Positions 17,840-26,269 of a stretch of DNA of 64,000 nucleotides are shown here, piece by piece. A program made the position numbers and the translations under genes. Each line of letters opens with the position of its first letter. The first letter of the stretch is position 1. The DNA is taken from positions 1 to 64,000 of the forward strand of contig JAAWGR010000005.1 in assembly GCA_022795445.1 (NCBI GenBank), read 5' to 3'. A model generated the notes under the pieces. It did not search any database, was not told the DNA's origin, and was given only the letters and a program-made list of their open reading frames with translations. This DNA is from Oscillibacter sp. (GTDB lineage Bacteria; Bacillota; Clostridia; Oscillospirales; Oscillospiraceae).

Positions 17840-18583
17840 TTATGTTCGCTGGCCTGCGGAAAAGGCTGTGGCAAATTCCAACACAAACTCCGAAAAATGC
17901 ATATTTTCTGGGCAAATCCGTACATTTTCGCCTCCCACAAGGCGGGCCAGTTCCAGATTGGGGACTAATGCCGTTTTGGCCAAGCGCAGCATTGGGACAT
18001 CCAAGGCGCTGTCTCCGGCGCAGATTTCCGGCGGTGAAAGACGGTTCAGCGCCGCGCCTTTATCCAGTCCGGGCGGGAAAAAGTACAGCTTCCGTCCTGA
18101 CGGTTCTACCGTCAAAGGCGTGCATCCATGATATTCCTTTGCATAGTCTGCAAGATTTCCTTCGCAGACGGCAAACAAATATAAGCCATCCACCATTTTC
18201 CGGCGCAAGCACCAAGACCGTTTTGTAAGCTCCTGGTAAAGGCGTCCAAGCTCCGCCTGATATGGTTCTGCCAATTTTTGTGACCATGCCAGCCAAGCCG
18301 CATCTGGCACATCGTCCCGCAAGAGGATTCCGCCATTTGTTGTGACCGTCCATTTTGGCTCTGCCGGCAGCTGAATTCGCCGGTATTGCTCAACAGAACG
18401 TGTCGTTACCGGCAGGAAATCCATAGCAGAAGCTGCATCTTTCAGCAGCGCATATGCACGCTGCGTCATAAAGCTCTGTTCCCGGCCGTCAAGCCATTCC
18501 ACACACACATCCCCTGGATGGCAATGCTTATAGGAGAAAATCAACGTATTGTCCAAGTCACTCGCAAATAAAATCCGCTTCAT
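17840..18583 (-). CDS. HAD-family phosphatase of the Ter operon
   Basis: 247 residues from ATG 18583 with GAGG upstream. Motif I is DLDNTL near the start, and the C-terminal motif is GDSALDVPML. This is the HAD hydrolase regularly found with PRTase and TerD genes in Ter stress operons, where it is thought to remove phosphate from a nucleotide-like product (published inference for the cluster). It is the last gene of the 14-gene operon. No terminator was recognised between it and rpsU. Confidence 0.85.
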   Translation of the reverse strand: MKRILFASDLDNTLIFSYKHCHPGDVCVEWLDGREQSFMTQRAYALLKDAASAMDFLPVTTRSVEQYRRIQLPAEPKWTVTTNGGILLRDDVPDAAWLAWSQKLAEPYQAELGRLYQELTKRSWCLRRKMVDGLYLFAVCEGNLADYAKEYHGCTPLTVEPSGRKLYFFPPGLDKGAALNRLSPPEICAGDSALDVPMLRLAKTALVPNLELARLVGGENVRICPENMHFSEFVLEFATAFSAGQRT

Positions 18584-18591
18584 TCCGCGCC

Positions 18592-19638
18592 TCAATTATC
18601 CGCTAGTTTACGGATCAATCCACAGGCCCGGTAGTTTTGAAGCGGATACTCAACAACCTCTACTCGCTTCTCCCGTGCCAATTGGTACAGATGCCCCAGA
18701 TGCGCCTCGTCGTCCAAAGATCGTACCAGCACCTTCCACGGTACCCTCCGCAGCAGCACACGCGTCGCCTCTCCAATTCCGGGTTTTACCAAATTGATAT
18801 CTTCCATCCCGAACTCCTGGCAGATTTCCTGCACTTCCTCCAATCCTGTCCGGTTCCTGTCGAAAATCCGTATCGGAGCGGGCGGTGCATCTGGAAAATG
18901 TGCCTCGACTGCGTTAATGAAGGTATAGGTCAAATCCTGGCCCAGTAATTCCCGATAAAAGGCCGCGCCATGGAATTCGCTGGGACGGATCATATCGCTG
19001 CGGTAAAACGTGCGGCTCAAGAGGCCAGAAACCGTAGAATTCAGGCAAGAACTGGCAATCAGGAAATCTTCCTGTGTACCGCTGACCGCCGCCACTCTGG
19101 CAGGGTCTGACAGCACTGCAAGCCCTGGGTCGACACTGGGATAATCCTCCATAGCCTGGTGCAGTTCTCTCTGGATCGCCCCTTTGCCTGTCCAGCCGTC
19201 AACAAACTGGATGGAGGATGCCGGATGACGTTCCAAAATCCAATCCATCGCAGCCCGATCGATCCCTCTTCCGCGGATGATCGAAATTGAGTAGTGGGGC
19301 GCATCGACGCCAAGACGCCTCAAGTAGTGCTTGATCAACACACCAATGGACGTACCTGCCCGCGCCAGAGACACTAGGACGACATCCCCTTTGCGTTCCA
19401 ACAGCTGTCCTGCAACAGACGCCGCCGCCAGAGCCGTCGTTTCTGCGTAACGTTCCAAGGCGTCCTGATACGCCCGCAGGTAGGCTGGAGATGGCTCATA
19501 TTCCAGAGGCAGCATTTCTGAATAATGGGTACCCTGTTGGATACGGGATTCCCGCTCCTTTGTGTCAAGGGGTTTTACCAAGCCAGTAATATCCTTTAGA
19601 AGGATGGTTACATCTTCTGTCCGGTATGTGCCAAACAT
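18592..19638 (-). CDS. StiP / PRTase-associated family protein (PF11202-type)
   Basis: 348 residues. It matches the Ter-operon family once called a phosphoribosyltransferase and now often named cysteine protease StiP. Blocks seen are the early YRTEDVTILLKDITG, VVLVSLARAGTSIGVLIKHY, SIIRGRGID and SSCLNSTVSGLLSRT, with a Cys at SSCLNS. Its ATG overlaps the stop of the PRTase gene by one base (TGATG), so translation is coupled. Likely acts with the PRTase and HAD enzyme on a shared metabolite; its chemistry is not settled. Confidence 0.82.
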   Translation of the reverse strand: MFGTYRTEDVTILLKDITGLVKPLDTKERESRIQQGTHYSEMLPLEYEPSPAYLRAYQDALERYAETTALAAASVAGQLLERKGDVVLVSLARAGTSIGVLIKHYLRRLGVDAPHYSISIIRGRGIDRAAMDWILERHPASSIQFVDGWTGKGAIQRELHQAMEDYPSVDPGLAVLSDPARVAAVSGTQEDFLIASSCLNSTVSGLLSRTFYRSDMIRPSEFHGAAFYRELLGQDLTYTFINAVEAHFPDAPPAPIRIFDRNRTGLEEVQEICQEFGMEDINLVKPGIGEATRVLLRRVPWKVLVRSLDDEAHLGHLYQLAREKRVEVVEYPLQNYRACGLIRKLADN

Positions 19639-20747
19639 CACAGCTCTCCTCCTACAAAAAAGAGTTTTCCACAGCCGTGGATATTCAGCGCCGCTGACAG
19701 GGAACGCAGCCCCGCCGCGCAGGTCCCGTCCGAGACAACAATCCCTGCGTCATAAGCGTCCAGGTTGTAGAGGAAAGTCTCCCGGTTCGCATCGTAAAAA
19801 CTCTTCAGCCGCCAGCCCTCACGGATGGGATACCCTTCCTCCCGGCTGACGCCGATGGGACTTCGCGTCGTCGCGTGGCAGCGGACGGACAGCCCCTGGG
19901 CTTCCAGCACTGCGCCTAAAACCAGTGCTGGGAACATACATTCCTCCGTACCCAACACCAGGATTTTTCCGGTGGGCTCCAATGCTTTCTGGAAATGGGG
20001 AAGCAGGTTTTTGGCTTTGCGGCAGCAAACATCCAGGTAGTCAAATGGCAAAACACCCATACGGGGCTTACAAAAACTAGCCGGAATATGTTCCCATTCC
20101 AGCGGCGGGCTCTCTGGCTCTGCCGCCTCCGTGACCGAAAAACGGACTGCCGCTGCGGTATAATCCTCGTCTGGCAGTTTCACCAAGTACCGGCTGACAA
20201 TGCCGGCAGCCTCCAAACGGGCCTCGTTCTCCGGCGTCAGGCGGTTCAGGATGGAAGCAGCAACCAATTTCTTCTTCCGCAGCGCAGGAAAACAGCCTGC
20301 CAACTGTTCCACCATGTTGAGGAGCGTCTTTCCGGTAGAAAGCTCATCGTCGATGAAAATCACCCTTCCCACCTCATCCAGCCAGGATTCCATTTCCCGG
20401 CAGTACAGGGCCTGTTCTACAGCGTGGCTGTGTTCCTCCTGGAACAAAATCGCGCTGCCTTCCGGAAGCGGCTCCCGGGTAGTGTGGATATAGATGCTGT
20501 CCGATTCAAAACAGGACGCCGCCATTGCGCCCACAGCCGTCGCCGTCTCGGCGAAGCCGATCAACAAGGTGGGTTCCGGAAACTCCTCCGCCAACCGCTC
20601 CCCCAGCGTCTGCATCATCTTCAAAGCCGCCTGGGGACTGACCGGCAAATGCTTGCCCTGCAAGGGATTCACCAGCAAATAGGCCCGTTTTGAATTGTTG
20701 ACGCGCCGGGCGATACGCAGGGTATCTGCCGCCGTATATTCCGCCAT
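19638..20747 (-). CDS. Phosphoribosyltransferase with C-terminal TRSP domain
   Basis: 369 residues, start at ATG 20747 after GAGGAGGAA. The N-terminal part is a PRTase fold with the PRPP-binding motif VIFIDDELSTGKTLLN at about 137-152. A TRSP-type C-terminal domain follows, with VLGTEECMFPALVLG and a late DGTCAAGLRSL. This is a core enzyme of the Ter biosynthetic module, predicted to build a ribosylated or nucleoside-like compound. Preceded closely by the CitE-like gene. Confidence 0.85.
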   Translation of the reverse strand: MAEYTAADTLRIARRVNNSKRAYLLVNPLQGKHLPVSPQAALKMMQTLGERLAEEFPEPTLLIGFAETATAVGAMAASCFESDSIYIHTTREPLPEGSAILFQEEHSHAVEQALYCREMESWLDEVGRVIFIDDELSTGKTLLNMVEQLAGCFPALRKKKLVAASILNRLTPENEARLEAAGIVSRYLVKLPDEDYTAAAVRFSVTEAAEPESPPLEWEHIPASFCKPRMGVLPFDYLDVCCRKAKNLLPHFQKALEPTGKILVLGTEECMFPALVLGAVLEAQGLSVRCHATTRSPIGVSREEGYPIREGWRLKSFYDANRETFLYNLDAYDAGIVVSDGTCAAGLRSLSAALNIHGCGKLFFVGGEL

Positions 20748-20764
20748 CAAACTGGTTCCTCCTC

Positions 20765-21727
20765 TCATTCCGACCGTATGCCGTAAATTTCCGCCAGCTT
20801 ACTCACGCGCATTGCCCACTGGGTATGGCACTTGACCTCGTTCATCCGTCCGCCTCCGGCGCTCTTAGCGACGCCGTACCCCTCAGCGTTCCAGCCAAGA
20901 ATCTGTCGGGCATCCTCGTAGTCCTCCCGGCTGATTTGCAAGCCCTCATAAATTACCGGAAGCTGGATAGGATGCACAGCGGTTTTGCCAATAAAGCCAT
21001 TGAGCCGGTCCAACTCCAGTTCCGCCCGGAGCCCTGCGGCCCAAAGCCCAGAGGAGTCTTCTCCAAAATATTCCCACACTGGCCCAGATACCACATAATC
21101 CGTCGAAAACACCCGCAGAATGTCCGCAAGAATGTCCCGGACTACGCTGATCTCGTAAATATTCTGCCGCACGGACCGCCGAAGGCCATAGACGTTGCAG
21201 AAGTCGTTTCCTCCAACGCGGATGTTCAGCACCCACTTTTTTACACAGTTCAGCACTTCTTTAATACGCAGGAGTACGCTGTCCCGGCTCTCTGGGAGCG
21301 CGATCATACGGCTTTCCAGCGTAGGCATGATATACAGCGGCGCGAGCCTTCCAGCGTTGTATGTTTCAATCAGCCCCGCATATTCATTGCAGTTTGCCAA
21401 GTCGAATTTCGGCAGGATGTACCCTGTCAAGAGACTTTCCAGCGTCCCCAATTGCCTGTGGACACGCTCTAAATGCCTTGGGTTTCGCACCCGTACAAAC
21501 AGTAAGGGCCGCTCTGGTGCATCCGTCAGCGCGTCCAGCGTCCGCAGCAAATTTTTTTCTGCCAACGGCAGCGCCGTGTCCTGGATGGAATCCTCCAAAC
21601 AAAACGCCACAGAGGTCAGCCTCGGATAGATCTGTTCTTTGATTTTCTGCGCCATTCCGGCGTTCAGCGCGGGCGTATACAGCAGCCCGCCCAGGCGGTA
21701 CGGCAGCAGCTCATCTGCCTTCCACAT
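20765..21727 (-). CDS. HpcH/HpaI aldolase / citrate lyase beta-like protein
   Basis: 320 residues from ATG 21727 with AAAGGAG upstream. It has the TIM-barrel CitE-like signatures: LYTPALNAGM, the acidic CLEDSIQD loop, PLLFVRVRN, IMPTLESR and a later GKTAVHPIQL. The family makes or breaks carbon-carbon bonds in acyl-CoA or oxo-acid substrates with a divalent metal. This version is the one associated with Ter operons; its substrate is unknown. It lies between the TerD fusion gene and the PRTase. Confidence 0.82.
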   Translation of the reverse strand: MWKADELLPYRLGGLLYTPALNAGMAQKIKEQIYPRLTSVAFCLEDSIQDTALPLAEKNLLRTLDALTDAPERPLLFVRVRNPRHLERVHRQLGTLESLLTGYILPKFDLANCNEYAGLIETYNAGRLAPLYIMPTLESRMIALPESRDSVLLRIKEVLNCVKKWVLNIRVGGNDFCNVYGLRRSVRQNIYEISVVRDILADILRVFSTDYVVSGPVWEYFGEDSSGLWAAGLRAELELDRLNGFIGKTAVHPIQLPVIYEGLQISREDYEDARQILGWNAEGYGVAKSAGGGRMNEVKCHTQWAMRVSKLAEIYGIRSE

Positions 21728-21740
21728 CGGCCTCACTCCT

Positions 21741-22949
21741 TTATTCCACTTCCACTCCGTAGCTCTCGCACAGCCGCCGCAGGCCGTCCCGGTAGCCAGA
21801 GGCCACAAAGTTCACCTTCCATTGGCCCTTATGGCGGTAGATTTCCACAGCAACCAATGTTTTTTCGATTGTCAAACGATCCAGCTTCAGACGGTAAAGC
21901 TCCCGTTCTCCTGCAAAAATCCGAAGCAATGGTTCCTGCACCTGGGAAAAGTTTTTCCCAGGTTCCTCGCCATAGATGGAATAACAGACTGCTAACCGCT
22001 CCACCGATGCATCCAACTGCTCCAGGGATGCCAATGCCAGAGGGCACATCCCGCTGCTTCCAAAACGCACGGCATGGTCAGGAGATTCCGGGTTGCCAAA
22101 GAACACAAAATCGGAATCTCCCCGCACTTTCCCATTTTTTTGCAAGAGGAATATGTAGCTGTCCAGCTCCATCGGCACGCGGGTCCCTTGGTACTCCAGT
22201 GCAACCTTTACCACGCCCTTGCCCAACTCTGGGGCACCGACCCGCTGGCCCCGGGCCATATAGGGAACACTCTCATCCAAAGCCGACGGCGCCAGCAAAT
22301 CCACTGGCGCAGACACCTGCACAGGTTCCCGATTGGCAGGAATCGTTGCCGGAACATTCTTCTGGATGGGCACACCCTTCTTAGCCCTGCCGGTTACGCA
22401 GATATGCCGGATCACCCGGCTTCTCACCAGAATTTCACCATACAATACCGTGTTGTCCCGCAGTTCATCGGTCTTGAGGGAAATCCGCTGCCGTCCCCCT
22501 GGGACGTTCACTGGGCTGACCGTTACTCCACCGATAGTACACGCCAATTCCGCAGGGCCTGCCAACTGAACCGGGATGGAAAACACATTCTCTGCCCCAG
22601 CGGCAAATTCTCCCAGCGAAACCAGGGACGGCAAATCCCAATGCGGCGGTTCGCCAGGAACGCCTTCCACATCCCCGCCAACCTCCACCTGATCAAAAAC
22701 CGTGTCGGCGGCCTCCGTCCGGACAGCCGTCCGATTCGCTGCCCCTGTCTCTGTGACTTCCACCCGCAGGTTCTTCAAGATTACCCCGCGGGAAGCCACC
22801 GTCAAAACCGGCCCGCAAGCCGCCCACACCGTTGCCCCGCCGCCGTCAATCACACACGGCCGGACCACCCGGATTGGCCCTTCGTACTCTCCGGGCGCCA
22901 AAACCAGGCTGTTTCCGCATTGTTCCAGCTGTTTTTGCAGCTCGTTCAT
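21741..22949 (-). CDS. Beta-helix / TerD fusion protein
   Basis: 402 residues. The first about 110 residues read as short repeated strands ending in Gly or Val turns (VVRPCVIDGGGATVW, GPVLTVASRGVILKNLRVEV), as in pectate-lyase-like beta-helices. A middle region of about 100 residues looks like a small beta domain with a linker. The C-terminal about 170 residues are a TerD domain: VKVALEYQG, DSYIFLLQKNGKV, DFVFFGNPESPDH, and the ending WKVNFVASGYRDGLRRLCES. The usual Ca2+-binding GxGDDE stretch is replaced by SSGMCPLALASLEQ, so calcium binding may be lost. Fourteen bases separate it from the CitE-like gene. Confidence 0.75.
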   Translation of the reverse strand: MNELQKQLEQCGNSLVLAPGEYEGPIRVVRPCVIDGGGATVWAACGPVLTVASRGVILKNLRVEVTETGAANRTAVRTEAADTVFDQVEVGGDVEGVPGEPPHWDLPSLVSLGEFAAGAENVFSIPVQLAGPAELACTIGGVTVSPVNVPGGRQRISLKTDELRDNTVLYGEILVRSRVIRHICVTGRAKKGVPIQKNVPATIPANREPVQVSAPVDLLAPSALDESVPYMARGQRVGAPELGKGVVKVALEYQGTRVPMELDSYIFLLQKNGKVRGDSDFVFFGNPESPDHAVRFGSSGMCPLALASLEQLDASVERLAVCYSIYGEEPGKNFSQVQEPLLRIFAGERELYRLKLDRLTIEKTLVAVEIYRHKGQWKVNFVASGYRDGLRRLCESYGVEVE

Positions 22950-23020
22950 CCTTTACACGCCCCGTTCCATTCGCAGGAGCGGGCGCGGGGACTGCTTTCC
23001 CCGCGCCCTGCCCGCCGTTT

Positions 23021-23608
23021 TTATTCCACGTCTACGCCGTAACTCTGGCACAGAGCCGCCAAACCGCCCTGGTAGCCCGCGCCGACAGCATTGAACTTCC
23101 AATCCGCGCCATTGCGGTAAATCTCACAAACTACCAACGCCGTTTCGATGGAAAATTCCTCCACCAGATCGAACCGCAGAACCTCGCTGCCCACCATATC
23201 CTCGGGGTTCGACATCCGCGCCACACGGACGTAGGCATTCGAAACCTGGCCGAAATTCTGGCGGCGCTCTTGCGCCTCATAAATCGTCACCGTAATGGCA
23301 ATCTTCTGGACATCGGGGGGGATTTTGGTGAAATCAATAATCAGGACCTCGTCGTCACCGTCGCCTGCACCGGTGCGGTTATCACCGGTATGGGTGATAG
23401 AACCGTCCACGCTTTTCAGATTTCCATAGAAAATGAAATCCTTCTCGGTGCGAACCTTGCCGTTTGCCCCCAGGACAAAGGCGCTGGCATCCAAGTCAAA
23501 ATCCGCGCCGCCGTCGTACTGGTTCACATCCCAGCCCAGGCCCACCAAGGCCATCGTCATGGTCTTATCCAGGCTGACGCGCTGGCCTTTCGCCAAATTC
23601 ACTGCCAT
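23021..23608 (-). CDS. TerD-family protein
   Basis: 195 residues. It begins with the family cap AVNLAKGQRVSLDKT and has GLGWDVNQYDGGADFDLDAS, VRTEKDFIFYGN and the calcium site HTGDNRTGAGDGDDE. It ends WKFNAVGAGYQGGLAALCQ. TerD proteins are cytosolic Ca2+-binding proteins tied to tellurite, phage and oxidative stress resistance. The most canonical calcium site of the set. Confidence 0.93.
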   Translation of the reverse strand: MAVNLAKGQRVSLDKTMTMALVGLGWDVNQYDGGADFDLDASAFVLGANGKVRTEKDFIFYGNLKSVDGSITHTGDNRTGAGDGDDEVLIIDFTKIPPDVQKIAITVTIYEAQERRQNFGQVSNAYVRVARMSNPEDMVGSEVLRFDLVEEFSIETALVVCEIYRNGADWKFNAVGAGYQGGLAALCQSYGVDVE

Positions 23609-23652
23609 AATATTTTCCTCCCTGTTTCAATTTTCACAGATACGACCGCTGC

Positions 23653-24243
23653 TCAGCGGAATCGCGCCGCAAGCTCGCTCACATTGTCATCACGGGTCGC
23701 CTGGCCGATCGCGTTGAACTTCCACTGCCCCTTGTAAAGGTACAGTTCACCAAACACCATAGCCGTCATGCCGTCGTAGTTCTCCGACAGGTTGTACTTA
23801 CAAAGTTCCTGGTTTGTCTCCCCGTCACAGATGCGGATGAAGGCGTTTTCGATCATGCCGAAGTGCTGTTTCCGTTCAGAGGCCCGGTAGATGTTGACCA
23901 CAAAAATGATCTTATCATACTGCCCAGGCAAGGACGTCAAATCCACCAGAATCTGCTCGTCGTCGCCCTCGCCCGCGCCGGTGAGGTTATCCCCCAGGTG
24001 GACCACCGCGCCGCTTTTATGCTTGAGCCTGCCGAAATACACCACATCGTCGTTATCGGCCAGCTTACCATTTGCGCACACAAACGCAGATGCGTCACAG
24101 TCGATAGCATGGGGCTTGGGGGCAAAAAAACCGCCTTTTTGCTTCGCCTCATCCCATCCAAGGCCCACCATCACTTGGCGGAGCGTTCCGCCGTCGCTCT
24201 TGCGCAGGTCGACCTTCTGGCCTTTTTGGAGATTGACAGACAT
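23653..24243 (-). CDS. TerD-family protein
   Basis: 196 residues. Cap MSVNLQKGQKVDLRKS, then VGLGWDEAKQ and an insertion FFAPKPHAIDCD, and the calcium site [15 protein letters not shown]. It ends in WKFNAIGQATRDD. A second TerD paralog; the FAPKPHAIDCD insertion resembles the one in the divergent paralog at 24957, suggesting those two are closer to each other. Followed by another paralog after 44 bases. Confidence 0.92.
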   Translation of the reverse strand: MSVNLQKGQKVDLRKSDGGTLRQVMVGLGWDEAKQKGGFFAPKPHAIDCDASAFVCANGKLADNDDVVYFGRLKHKSGAVVHLGDNLTGAGEGDDEQILVDLTSLPGQYDKIIFVVNIYRASERKQHFGMIENAFIRICDGETNQELCKYNLSENYDGMTAMVFGELYLYKGQWKFNAIGQATRDDNVSELAARFR

Positions 24244-24275
24244 TGATTAAGTCTCCCTTCGTAAAATCAACCCTC

Positions 24276-24956
24276 TTAGCTGCTGGGGATCATCCCCCGT
24301 ATCCAGTTGGCAAAGCTGCCCGGGTTCCGCGTTTGGATGAGCACCACGCCCGGTCCCCGGAAGCGGCAAACCAGGCATTCACCGGATGCGATGCTGGAAA
24401 ACCATCCACTGGAAGCCTTTTCGATCTTATAATTCATATAATCTGGCCAGGCAACCAGATGGCCATTGTCAACCACGACTTCCTCGTTCGGCTCCAAGTT
24501 AATTGCGTGGATGGCGCCATAACTGCTGAGGAAGACTGTGCCCTTCCCATGGACGTTCAGGACGAAAAAACCTTCTTTCGACAAGAAGCCTTGGGCCAGG
24601 TTCTGTACAGCGGTATCGATCTCCACACTCTCCTCCGCTGCCAGGAACCCGCCCTTCTGAACCCTCATGCCATAAGAACCGTCCAGGTTCACATCAATAA
24701 TCCCGCCGGGGACCGGGTGCCCCAGCAGCGCGTAGCCTGGGCCGCGGGAGGCAATCAAGCGCTGGAAGAAAAAGCTCTCGCCTGTAAACATACGGCGGGC
24801 AAGGCCGCCCAGCAGGCCGCGTTCCATACTGCCTTCCACATCCAGCGTCGCGGACATGGCAACCATCGCGTCTGATTCCGCCTTTACGGCTTCCCCGCGA
24901 TTCAGGTTGACCTGAACCACAGGGAACGCGTCCTGATATAAAATTTTATAATCCAC
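24276..24956 (-). CDS. AIM24 / TIGR00266-family protein
   Basis: 226 residues of the AIM24 beta-barrel family: FPVVQVNLNRGEAVKAESDAM, GGLARRMFTGESFFFQR, GEGYALLGHPVPGGIID-like and the late SGEGLVCRFRGPG-like block. The start is a GTG that directly abuts the TAA of the upstream gene; I see no separate ribosome binding site, so translation is probably coupled. The family often accompanies TerD genes; its molecular role is unknown. Here it sits in the middle of the TerD genes. Confidence 0.85.
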   Translation of the reverse strand: MDYKILYQDAFPVVQVNLNRGEAVKAESDAMVAMSATLDVEGSMERGLLGGLARRMFTGESFFFQRLIASRGPGYALLGHPVPGGIIDVNLDGSYGMRVQKGGFLAAEESVEIDTAVQNLAQGFLSKEGFFVLNVHGKGTVFLSSYGAIHAINLEPNEEVVVDNGHLVAWPDYMNYKIEKASSGWFSSIASGECLVCRFRGPGVVLIQTRNPGSFANWIRGMIPSS

Positions 24957-25547
24957 TTACTTCGACCCGGCTACCCACTTCAAGCCCCAGCCGAAAGCCG
25001 CATCCATGTCGGGATGGCTCTTGAAGAAACGCACAACCTTCTCCACGCTGAAGGTCTCATTGTTCTGGTTCTCCAGCAGCGCGATGGCGCACATGCCCAG
25101 CTTGGAACCATACTCGTCCATACGGACCACAATGTCCTCACTGCCGGGACACTTCACTGTGACTATGCCATCTGCCTGCTGCCAGTTGGCGACGCCCTCA
25201 TAAATGAAGGTATACACCAGAATCCGCCGGATATACGCAATCTGCCCGCCGTTTACACGCAGGTTCTCGCCGCCAATGGCTTCGCCGGTGCGGTCATCGC
25301 CGTCCAGGGCGATGAAGGGGGGCTGATAGAGGCTGCCAAAGGCGTTGCCCAGCGCCTGAACACAGCCCTTCGCACCATTGGAAAGCTCAAAGAGGCAACC
25401 CAGGTCCAGGTCAATGCTCTTAGGCTTCGGGGAAAACAAGCCCCGCTTCTTGGGCTGGCTCCAATTTAGATTGATCAAAATCTCGCCCAGCTCCGCTCCG
25501 CCTTTTTTCAGGTTAACTTTTTGCCCTTTTTTCAGTTCGACAGCCAT
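24957..25547 (-). CDS. Divergent TerD-like protein (TerA-type)
   Basis: 196 residues. It keeps the TerD cap (AVELKKGQKVNLKKG) and the SPKPKSIDLDLGCLFEL block, but the calcium site reads DGDDRTGEAIGGENL in place of GxGDDE. The C-terminal half (VYTFIYEGVANWQQADGIVT, then KSHPDMDAAFGWGLKWV) departs from TerD and matches the TerA-like branch. Probably a structural or assembly partner with altered calcium binding (inferred). Confidence 0.8.
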   Translation of the reverse strand: MAVELKKGQKVNLKKGGAELGEILINLNWSQPKKRGLFSPKPKSIDLDLGCLFELSNGAKGCVQALGNAFGSLYQPPFIALDGDDRTGEAIGGENLRVNGGQIAYIRRILVYTFIYEGVANWQQADGIVTVKCPGSEDIVVRMDEYGSKLGMCAIALLENQNNETFSVEKVVRFFKSHPDMDAAFGWGLKWVAGSK

Positions 25548-25647
25548 AATCTCTCGTTCCTCCTAATATATGTCTTTTTCTTCTGGCAAAGCAAGGCTTT
25601 GCCTTGTGAATCCTCTATATCTCTTTTTCCCAGAAAGCGAACCGCTT

Positions 25648-26226
25648 TTATACGTTTACGCCGTAATTCTGGCAAAGCGCATGGAGTCCGCCCTGGAACC
25701 CGCTGCCGATCGCGTTGAACTTCCACTCGCCGTTGTTGCGGTAAATCTCACCAACAACCACTGCCGTCTCAATCGAAAAATCCTCGCCCAGGTCATAACG
25801 GATCAGCTCAGTGCCAGTCGCCTCGTCCACCACGCGGATGAATGCATTGCTGACCTGCCCGAAATTCTGGTGACGCTCTTCCGCCTCGTAAATCGTAACC
25901 GTGAAATCAATCTTCTCCACACTGGCAGGCACGGCAGACAGGTCTACCTTAATCTGCTCATCGTCGCCTTCGCCCGCGCCGGTGAGGTTGTCCCCCAGGT
26001 GCTCTACGCTGCCAGAGGCGTGCTTAAGGTTGCCGTAAAAGACGAAATCCGCATCGCTTGCAACTTTGCCCGCGCCGCTCAGCAAAAAGGCAGCCGCGTC
26101 CAAGTCGAAGTCAGAGCCTCCATCGTACTTGTTCACATCCCAGCCCAAGCCGATCAGCAGCTTGCTCAGACCAGGATTACCCTTTGTCAGGTCTACTTTC
26201 TGACCTTTGGTCAAACTAACAGCCAT
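25648..26226 (-). CDS. terD: TerD-family protein
   Basis: 192 residues, canonical throughout: [35 protein letters not shown], the calcium site [34 protein letters not shown] and the ending [19 protein letters not shown]. It follows the Ca2+ ATPase gene by 43 bases. Very similar to the protein at 23021, which points to tandem duplication followed by divergence. Confidence 0.94.
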   Translation of the reverse strand: MAVSLTKGQKVDLTKGNPGLSKLLIGLGWDVNKYDGGSDFDLDAAAFLLSGAGKVASDADFVFYGNLKHASGSVEHLGDNLTGAGEGDDEQIKVDLSAVPASVEKIDFTVTIYEAEERHQNFGQVSNAFIRVVDEATGTELIRYDLGEDFSIETAVVVGEIYRNNGEWKFNAIGSGFQGGLHALCQNYGVNV

Positions 26227-26269
26227 TTGAAATTTCCTCCTGAATTTGATTTTATTCCAAGCCGGGTGA

